Part shown: one piece after another, positions 51,056 through 56,670 of the stretch
Layout of the letters: every line of letters begins with the position of its first letter
How positions within the stretch are numbered: position 1 is the stretch's first letter
NCBI RefSeq assembly: GCF_000829695.1
Contig: NZ_BBNN01000048.1
Span: 1 to 56,670, forward strand
Reading direction: 5' to 3'
DNA: 56,670 nt
Origin: Streptomyces sp. NBRC 110035
Lineage (GTDB): Bacteria > Actinomycetota > Actinomycetes > Streptomycetales > Streptomycetaceae
The notes under the pieces: model-generated
The model's input: the letters and a program-made list of their open reading frames with translations, nothing else
Told to the model about the DNA's origin: nothing
Database searches by the model: none
Position numbers and translations under genes: made by a program

Positions 51056-51081
51056 GGTGGGTGCCGGCGACGGCACCCACC
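51056..51081. other. Hairpin in the gap upstream of ureAB
   Basis: An 11-bp perfect stem (GGTGGGTGCCG / CGGCACCCACC) with a GCGA loop. It lies in the 400-bp gap 50703-51106 between ureAB (minus) and the truncated regulator (plus). The gap must hold the urease promoter; I cannot define its -35/-10, and no gene is seen in it. Confidence 0.6.
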
Positions 51082-51106
51082 GCTACGCAGCAACGAGGCC
51101 GGGCCC

Positions 51107-51786
51107 CGGGGGAAGAGGCCTGGCTCGCGGCCGGCCGGGCCATGGCCGAGGCGGAAAGGTCTGGGGACCCTGTCGTCCTCGCCGCCAGCGTCCGCGTTCA
51201 CGCTCACGTGCTCGTACGGGAGAAGCACACAGCCCAAGCCGTGAACATGGTGCGCCACACCGTCGACCAGCTCAGCGGCTCCTACCACCAACGCTTGCCC
51301 CGATATCTGGCAGCGGTCGGCCTGCTGCTGCTCCGCGGAGCAACCGGCGCCAGCAGAAACGGCGACCGCGAAGCCGCCCACGACTTCCTCACCGAGGCCA
51401 AAGAGGTGGCCCGCTACGTCGCATTCGACAGGCCGGACGCCTGGGCGAACTTCAGCCCGACCAACGTAGCCCTGCACGAGATCAGCGCGGCTGTCTCATT
51501 CGGCGACGCCGGAATCGCCCTCCAAACCGCTCGCCCCCTCATGCGGCGGCACATCCCCGTCCCCGAGCGACGGGCCGCGCTCTGGGCGGAGGCCGCCCGC
51601 GCCTACAGTCAGCAGGGCAGACTCGCCGACGGCTACCAGGCCCTGCGCATCGCCGAGAGCTGCGTGGCACAGGACGTCCGCCGCCCGGCCGTACGCGAAC
51701 TGGTCGCCGACATGGCAGCCCGTGACCGTCGCCGGGCGCTGCCCGAGCTCCACCACTTCAGCCGCCAACTGGGAGCGCCCGCGTGA
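51107..51786 (+). pseudogene. 5'-truncated XRE/TPR transcriptional regulator
   Basis: From about 51107 the frame reads EEAWLAAGRAMAEAERSGDP and continues with good codon use through a TPR-like helical region (YLAAVGLLLLRGATGASRNG, AAHDFLTEAKEVARYVAF, LWAEAARAYSQQGRLADGYQ) to a stop at 51786. This is the C-terminal half of a Streptomyces family of XRE regulators with a TPR tail. The N-terminal HTH is missing; sequence before 51100 is unrelated. It overlaps the next fragment by GTGA, as in intact two-gene loci. Confidence 0.8.
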
Positions 51787-51955
51787 GTGACCAGCACGAC
51801 AAGCCGTTCCTCCAGATCGTGGTCTGCGCGGCCGGGGTCGCCGCCGACGTCGGCCGACTGATCACAGCAGCACAGGAACGGCACTGGGACGTCGGCGTCA
51901 TTGCCACCCCGCAGGGAGTCGGCTTCCTTGATGCGGAGGCGGTCGAGGCCCGGAC
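51783..51955 (+). pseudogene. 3'-truncated flavoprotein (flavodoxin/PPC-decarboxylase-like)
   Basis: The first roughly 57 codons from GTG 51783 (MSDQHDKPFLQIVVCAAG, ERHWDVGVIATPQGVGFLDA) match the start of the flavoprotein that normally pairs with the XRE/TPR regulator. The similarity stops after EAVEAR at about 51955, and the frame continues into antisense-like sequence. About two thirds of the protein is missing, cut at the junction with the integrase fragment. Confidence 0.8.
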
Positions 51956-52537
51956 GAGTCCAAGACCTTCCGACTGCTTTTCGGCGACGAGAAGGGCCGG
52001 GCGCACAACCGCAGCGTCTTCAACATGGGCGGCTGGAAGCGAGCCCCGGTCGCCGCCGGCGTGATCCCTCCCCGCGAGCGCGGGGCGAGGTATCTCCAGG
52101 CGGTCCCGGAGGACGGCGTGCACGCCCTCCGGCACGCGTACGCCTCCGTGCTCCTGGACGCGGGGGAGAGCGTCAAGGCGCTCTCCGAGTACCCGGGCCA
52201 CTCGGACCCGGGCTTCACGCCGCGGACGTACACGCACCTGCTGCCGTCCAGCGAGGCCCGCACCCGCAAGGCGATCGACGACGCCTTCACGGACGCGGAG
52301 CCGCAAGGCGAGGGAGAAGGGAAGGGCACATCAGCACCTCCAGCAAAACCCATGTGCCCTGGCCGTCTGACGACCCCTCTCCGGCACGGAGAAGGGCGAG
52401 GCCCGAAGGACCCTGCCCGACCTCCACGAAACCCCGGCTCAGGGCCACACCAGGCAGTACGCCTGATGCCCCGCCTCGTGCAGCCGGTGGCTGAAGTCCT
52501 GCCACTCGTGCAGCGATTGAACGAGGCGGGGCACTGA
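51956..52537 (+). pseudogene. int: Tyrosine integrase, C-terminal fragment
   Basis: From 51956 a frame without its own start reads ESKTFRLLFGDEKGRAHNRS and carries the catalytic end of a phage-type tyrosine recombinase: HALRHAYASVLLDAGESVKA (Arg of HxLRH), YPGHSDPGF (His) and TYTHLLPSSE (nucleophile Tyr). The N-terminal SAM-like and core-binding domains are absent. After about 52330 the frame runs on into the direct repeat to 52537 and is probably not native. It marks a former integrative element. Confidence 0.88.
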
Positions 52538-52641
52538 CCTGGTACTTCTCGGCGAAGCGTGCGGTGACCTGCGGAAACTGCTTCCGGTAGTTCTCACGGG
52601 TCAACGCCGTTTCCCGGGCTCATGTGCCCTGGATGTGCCCT
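52434..52641. repeat. 208-bp direct repeat, right copy (att-like)
   Basis: Ungapped partner of 45012-45219, offset 7,422 bp. It lies just after the integrase fragment, the usual place for an attachment site. It ends in two TGTGCCCT octamers (52623-52630 and 52634-52641); more copies flank the integrase end (52353-52360, and reversed at 52323-52330). On the minus strand a short frame begins TRENYRKQFPQVTARFAEKY. Confidence 0.88.
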
Positions 52642-52769
52642 GTCCCGGCTGCAGAGTCGGCTGGGAAGCGCACGCCTGCCCGGCGCATACATGAGGCCGT
52701 CTTGCTCACTGCTTCTGACCCTGGTCACATGGTCATTGGTCTTTTGGTGGGATGCGAAACGGGGGACGC

Positions 52770-53588
52770 GTGAGCGGATTACGGGTCTCTGTGTGGAAAC
52801 GTTACGGACATGACCGTCTCTACGTGAATCAGCCGGACGGCACGAAGGTCGCCTGGCTCGACCGCCGCACGGGGTCTCTGGAGCTTCTGGTCGAGGAGCA
52901 GCGGGACGCGGTACTCGACGCCCTCGCTCCCTACCTTGCTACTTCTTCTTTGCCGGTAGTGCGCAAGGCACTGCGCTCTGAAGACGACCTTGTGGGGAAC
53001 CGCCCAGGAGACGCGCTGCAGACGAAGGTGGACGAACTGGCACCCGGCTTCTGGCGGTGGGTGTTGGCCAGGATGTCCGGTAGGCGTCTGGAGGTGGACA
53101 GCTGGCGCACCGGACTGGCCGGTGAGCGCCGGGTGGGGGTGGAGTTGGAGAGGCTGGCGTGGCGAGGCTGGCGAGTACTGCATTCCATACCCCTGGCAGG
53201 CGATGTCGACATCGACCACGTCCTGATCGGTCCGGGCGGAGCCTTTTGCGTCAACACGAAGTGCCACCGCGGTGCGCGTGTGTGGGTGGGCGACGACTCG
53301 GTTCGGATAGGCGGCCAGTCGTACCCCTACGTGCGGAAGAGTCGAGCCGAGGCGCGTCGGGCATCGAGCGCGCTGACGCGTGCGTGTGGCTTTCCCGTCG
53401 AGGTTCAGCCGGTGCTTGCCTTCGTTGCGGTGGCAGAGCTGCAGGTCGTGCCGTCGCTTCACGACGTGCGTGTCCTTCAGGAGCGCGACATCGCGACGTT
53501 CAAGCACCTCAAGGCTGGCTGGGGGCCGGACAAGGTCGAGTTGGTGTACATGGCGGCACGTGATCGCCGCACGTGGGTTCGCCCCTGA
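52770..53588 (+). CDS. NERD-domain (nuclease-related) protein
   Basis: A 272-residue protein. The N-terminal roughly 90 residues (SGLRVSVWKRYGHDRLYVNQ) form an unassigned region. The NERD domain (about 110-220) has TGLAGERRVGVELERL, the Asp in AGDVDIDHVLIGPGG and Lys in CVNTKCHRGARVWVG, which fit the D...(D/E)xK nuclease-like pattern. The C-terminus ends ARDRRTWVRP. GTG 52770 (MSGLRVSVW) is preferred over ATG 52752. It lies 128 bp beyond the right direct repeat and 135 bp before the giant helicase-like gene. Nucleic-acid cleavage is inferred only. Confidence 0.85.
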   Translation: MSGLRVSVWKRYGHDRLYVNQPDGTKVAWLDRRTGSLELLVEEQRDAVLDALAPYLATSSLPVVRKALRSEDDLVGNRPGDALQTKVDELAPGFWRWVLARMSGRRLEVDSWRTGLAGERRVGVELERLAWRGWRVLHSIPLAGDVDIDHVLIGPGGAFCVNTKCHRGARVWVGDDSVRIGGQSYPYVRKSRAEARRASSALTRACGFPVEVQPVLAFVAVAELQVVPSLHDVRVLQERDIATFKHLKAGWGPDKVELVYMAARDRRTWVRP

Positions 53589-53592
53589 ACGG

Positions 53593-53611
53593 TTGGCTGG
53601 GTTACAGCCAA
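53593..53611 (+). terminator. Hairpin after the NERD gene
   Basis: TTGGCTG and CAGCCAA pair perfectly (7 bp) around a GGTTA loop, starting 5 nt after the stop codon and followed by TTT. It looks like a modest intrinsic terminator or attenuator before the helicase gene. GGCTGGTTTAC repeats nearby at 53626-53636. Confidence 0.55.
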
Positions 53612-53723
53612 TTTCCGCGGAATGTGGCTGGTTTACGTCATTACTCGCCGGTCCTTGTTGAAGGCCGCGCTTCTCTCTCACATCCTGGAAGGCTTTCCGT
53701 TGAGCCATGATCTGGGGGGATAG

Positions 53724-56670
53724 GTGTCTCTTCACTCTGCACTCCGTGCGAACCATCCGGAGGCGGTCCACCGCACGCGCCAACTTATCGAATACATGCG
53801 CGAATTTGTTCGCGGGTCATACAAGCCGGTGCGGGACTGGCAGAAATACCCGGAGGTCCTCTGGCTTTCCGACATTCCGGACGACAGGCTCCGGCGGAAC
53901 CCGGATGGCGACCGGACGCTGCTTAAGGTGGCGCACCGCTCGTCCCGCCCGGCTCCTGTCCTGCCCGAGGCGCTGGTGGGATGGGTCGATCCCGAAGCCG
54001 CCGCCACCGCATCGCCCGAAGTGCCACCGCTGGCCGAATCGGGACCGGGGCAGGGTTGGCAAGAGGACGAAAACGGAGACCTGTTCGAAGTTTCCGAGAT
54101 TCGCCGGGAGGAAGCGCACGACGTGCTGCGCGCCTACACACGGTGGCTCGACGCGTGGCGCAAGTGGTCGGAGAAAGAGCGCATCGACCGTCCTTATAGG
54201 GAACTCCATCAGCAGCTGTACCGAATGGCGACCAGGATTCAGCAGGACGGCGAGGAATACGAGGCGGTACTGGGCGCCGGATTGCTGACCGTTGGAGCCG
54301 CACGTCCGTCGGCGCGCATCGCCCGGCACATTTTGACGGCGCCGCTGATACTCACCGTGAATCCCACGAACATGTCCATCACCGTCGCCCTCGCCCCCGG
54401 CGACCCGGCGCGGATGGAGGACAGCGAGTTTCTCGACGCGGACGCGGGCTACAGCACCCGTCTGCTGAGCCCGCTGCGGGACCGTATCGATACAGAAGGA
54501 TTCCATCCGCTGTCCCGTGACTCCCAGGACGTGCTCGGCGACTGGTCGGAGAGGGCGTTCGGCACCGATCGCGCGGTGGCGTTCCACCGTGGCTGGGGCC
54601 GCCCATCCGCAGACCTCGCGCTGCCGGTGCCCACACTTGGGTTCGCGCCGGCGATCATTCTCCGCCAGAGGGGCCAGGGTGCCCTCGTAAACTTCTACGA
54701 CGGCATCGCGAACCGCCTCGCTCAGCCCGGTGCCATGGCTCCGCTGGGCTTGGCTCAGCTGCTGTACCAGCTGGAAGCGGAGGACCGCAGGGTGTGGGGT
54801 ACGGCGGCGGGGAGCCGTGACGTGCCGCCCGCCCTTGGCCCTGACCCGCTGTTTCCGCTGCTGTCGAACGAAGCCCAGCGGGAGGTGCTGAGGCGCCTAC
54901 AGACCGATACCGGCGTCGTGGTTCAGGGACCGCCAGGCACGGGAAAGACGCACACCATCGCCAACCTCGTGTGCGCCTTGCTGGCGGACGGCAAGCGGGT
55001 GCTCGTGACGAGTGAGAAGGGCCAGGCTCTGAAGGTCCTGCGGCAGCAATTGCCGCCCGGGCTTCGCAACCTGTGCGTCCTCCAGGGCGACCGGCGCCAG
55101 AACGGCAGCGACGACCTGGAACAGTCCGTGCGCGCGCTTTCCCAGCTCAGTGCCACCCAGTCGACGGAGCGTCTCGAGGTAAGGATCAAGAGCCATGAGG
55201 CGCTGCGCTCGGAACTGTCGGACACCCGCGCGCGGCTTCGTGACGAACTGCGCGCCATACGTGAGGCGGAGTGGTACGAACACCTCGACGTGGCACCCGG
55301 ATACAAGGGGCGGCTCGCGGAGATTGTGGAGACGGTCGCTGCCGGTGCACCGAAGTACGACTGGATGCCCGCTCTGCCCGCCTCGGCACCGCGCGAACCG
55401 TCACTGACCCAGGACGAGGCCCAGCGCCTGCTGGGCCTGGTGTCCCGGCACGGGGCCGGCGTGCTGGACGAGTATGCCGCCCGCTGCCCGGACCCCGCGG
55501 ATTTCATCGCACCCGTGCTGTTCGAAGAAGCGGTCAACGCCCTGGACGCCGCTGTACGTGCCTGTGCTGCGTCGGCGTCCGACACACTTGCCCTCGAACT
55601 CGCAGACCGCGGGGATGAGCTGATCGCGACACTGGTCGGTCTGCTGGACGCAGCGGAACACGCGCTGCAGAGCGAGGGACTGCCGGGTGACCCTGCCGCC
55701 TGGCCGCCCGAGGAGTGGACCACGCGCGCCTTGCAGGACGGAATGGCAGGCCGGCGGCAGCAGCTGTGGGAGGGAGTGCGGCAGGCATCCGCCCGTGCCG
55801 AGGACGTGCAAAGCGTGCTTCAGCACATGCTCTTCACCGTGCTCGACGTACCCGACGTGGCGCTTGCCGAGGAATCACGTCTCATCGCCGCCGGGAAGGA
55901 TCTCGAACGGTACTTGCGTGCAGGCGGCAAGCTGCGCAAGTTCGCCCCGAGGCCAGTCCAGAAGGAGGCCCAAGTCCTTCTGCGGGACTGCCGGGTGGAT
56001 GGGAGGCTGCCCAGCACACCGGACGAGATCTCCGCGTTGGTGGCTCATCTGGCGGCACGCCAGTGCGTTCGGCAGCTGAACGAGCGCTGGAAGAGCGTCG
56101 ACGCGCCCGAGGCCGAAGGCTCCACGCAGGTGGCTCTGTCGGAGCTGCTGGACCGGGTGCCGACGCTCCGCGCGGTGGACGGGTTCACCCAATCCGTGCG
56201 TACGCTGCACGAAGTCCTACTTAAGGCCCGGATCAAGGCCACGGTGCGGACGGCACAACAGTGGGACGACGTGCGTACGTCGGCGAACGGTGCGGAACGG
56301 CTGCTCCGTGCCCGTGAGGCGGAGGAGAGGCTGCGGTCCATCTCCGAGCAGCTGCCGCGACCCGATGCCCGCGGAGTGGCCGAACTGGCAGAGGTACACA
56401 GGGCTGTCACCGACCGTGATCCACAGGCGTACACGTCCGCGATCGATTCGCTGACCGAGGCATTCCACCGTGAGGCTGATCGCCGGGAGGCCCGCAAACT
56501 CCTGGACCGCCTGTCCGAGGACCACCCCGAACTGGCACGGCGCTTCGCCGAGTCCCCGACCGAGGCGGCGTGGGAGACCCGCCTTGTAGACCTGGATGGG
56601 GCCTGGGCATGGCGGCGAGCGCGTACCTTCCAGGACACGATGCTGACACCTGGCAGGGAAGCCAAGCTAG
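53724..56670 (+). CDS. Large SF1 (Upf1-like) helicase/ATPase, 3' end outside window
   Basis: An open frame of more than 980 codons from GTG 53724 (after GGGGGGA) with no stop before the window edge. Residues 1-380 are an unassigned N-terminal region (opening SLHSALRANHPEAVHRTRQL). Walker A is VVVQGPPGTGKTHTIANLVC (about 399-418), followed by VLVTSEKGQALKVLRQQLPP (motif Ia-like) and then a long, charged, coiled-coil-rich insertion (about 465-980), as in AAA_11/DUF4011-type SF1 helicases where the later motifs come far downstream. The first 40 codons are A/T-richer than local genes. Likely 1,300-2,000 residues in full. Nucleic-acid or defence role inferred. Confidence 0.85.
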   Translation, partial: MSLHSALRANHPEAVHRTRQLIEYMREFVRGSYKPVRDWQKYPEVLWLSDIPDDRLRRNPDGDRTLLKVAHRSSRPAPVLPEALVGWVDPEAAATASPEVPPLAESGPGQGWQEDENGDLFEVSEIRREEAHDVLRAYTRWLDAWRKWSEKERIDRPYRELHQQLYRMATRIQQDGEEYEAVLGAGLLTVGAARPSARIARHILTAPLILTVNPTNMSITVALAPGDPARMEDSEFLDADAGYSTRLLSPLRDRIDTEGFHPLSRDSQDVLGDWSERAFGTDRAVAFHRGWGRPSADLALPVPTLGFAPAIILRQRGQGALVNFYDGIANRLAQPGAMAPLGLAQLLYQLEAEDRRVWGTAAGSRDVPPALGPDPLFPLLSNEAQREVLRRLQTDTGVVVQGPPGTGKTHTIANLVCALLADGKRVLVTSEKGQALKVLRQQLPPGLRNLCVLQGDRRQNGSDDLEQSVRALSQLSATQSTERLEVRIKSHEALRSELSDTRARLRDELRAIREAEWYEHLDVAPGYKGRLAEIVETVAAGAPKYDWMPALPASAPREPSLTQDEAQRLLGLVSRHGAGVLDEYAARCPDPADFIAPVLFEEAVNALDAAVRACAASASDTLALELADRGDELIATLVGLLDAAEHALQSEGLPGDPAAWPPEEWTTRALQDGMAGRRQQLWEGVRQASARAEDVQSVLQHMLFTVLDVPDVALAEESRLIAAGKDLERYLRAGGKLRKFAPRPVQKEAQVLLRDCRVDGRLPSTPDEISALVAHLAARQCVRQLNERWKSVDAPEAEGSTQVALSELLDRVPTLRAVDGFTQSVRTLHEVLLKARIKATVRTAQQWDDVRTSANGAERLLRAREAEERLRSISEQLPRPDARGVAELAEVHRAVTDRDPQAYTSAIDSLTEAFHREADRREARKLLDRLSEDHPELARRFAESPTEAAWETRLVDLDGAWAWRRARTFQDTMLTPGREAKL

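Noticed and set aside
52287..52604. A 105-codon minus-strand protein (TRENYRKQFPQ...) as a real gene
   Set aside because: It starts inside the right-hand repeat and runs antisense into the integrase fragment with poor codon bias. Only the repeat portion resembles its counterpart in the left copy, so it is described as part of the repeat.
53707..54288. A 193-codon plus-strand frame at the start of the helicase gene
   Set aside because: It is out of frame with the GTG 53724 reading that continues open for over 980 codons and carries Walker A.

Overview
The window is high-GC DNA with strong G/C bias at third codon positions, many GTG starts and many 4-bp ATGA/GTGA gene overlaps. It carries the Streptomyces developmental and redox genes bldN, rsbN, a bdtA-like gene and rex-hemACD, so it is almost certainly a Streptomyces chromosome. 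I saw no tRNA gene, CRISPR array or complete insertion sequence.

Layout. 1-734: the 3' end of an rRNA operon (23S, 5S, terminator). 755-7830: housekeeping and conserved genes on the plus strand (HAD phosphatase, MFS transporter, AcuC-type deacetylase, a phosphatase-annotated protein, a BdtA-like DNA-binding protein, a 32-residue bS22-type ribosomal peptide, a nucleotide-sugar-epimerase-like protein, a PlsC acyltransferase). 7920-11594: rsbN and bldN on the minus strand, the anti-sigma/sigma pair for aerial development, then a SerB-like HAD protein. 12003-22789: a glutaredoxin-like protein, the NADH/NAD-sensing repressor Rex with its operator, hemA-hemC-hemD in an overlapping operon, a small regulatory patch with one frameshifted gene, helR (rifamycin-protective RNA polymerase recycling ATPase) behind a rifamycin-associated element, and hemB. 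23249-43687: a zinc alcohol dehydrogenase, two membrane-anchored XRE regulators facing a secreted peptidoglycan-binding protein, argS and class-I lysS, DUF2637 and DUF3558-like proteins, rtcB, an SDR, a YnfA protein, an LLM monooxygenase/FMN reductase duo, a two-component system, and an unusual sigma-factor/CAP-domain fusion.

43724-56670 is accessory in character. It has a GCS2-type ligase, then a nicotinamidase and a complete urease cluster (ureAB-C-F-G-D) lying between two ungapped 208-bp direct repeats. The right-hand repeat adjoins a scar in which a 5'-truncated XRE/TPR regulator, a 3'-truncated flavoprotein and the catalytic C-terminus of a tyrosine integrase are joined. Beyond it lie a NERD-domain protein and a very large SF1 helicase-like ATPase that runs off the window. 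This last pair, next to the integrase remnant, is the best candidate here for an undescribed (possibly anti-phage) system, but its downstream half is not visible. All functions are read from sequence and recalled family knowledge; no database search was run.
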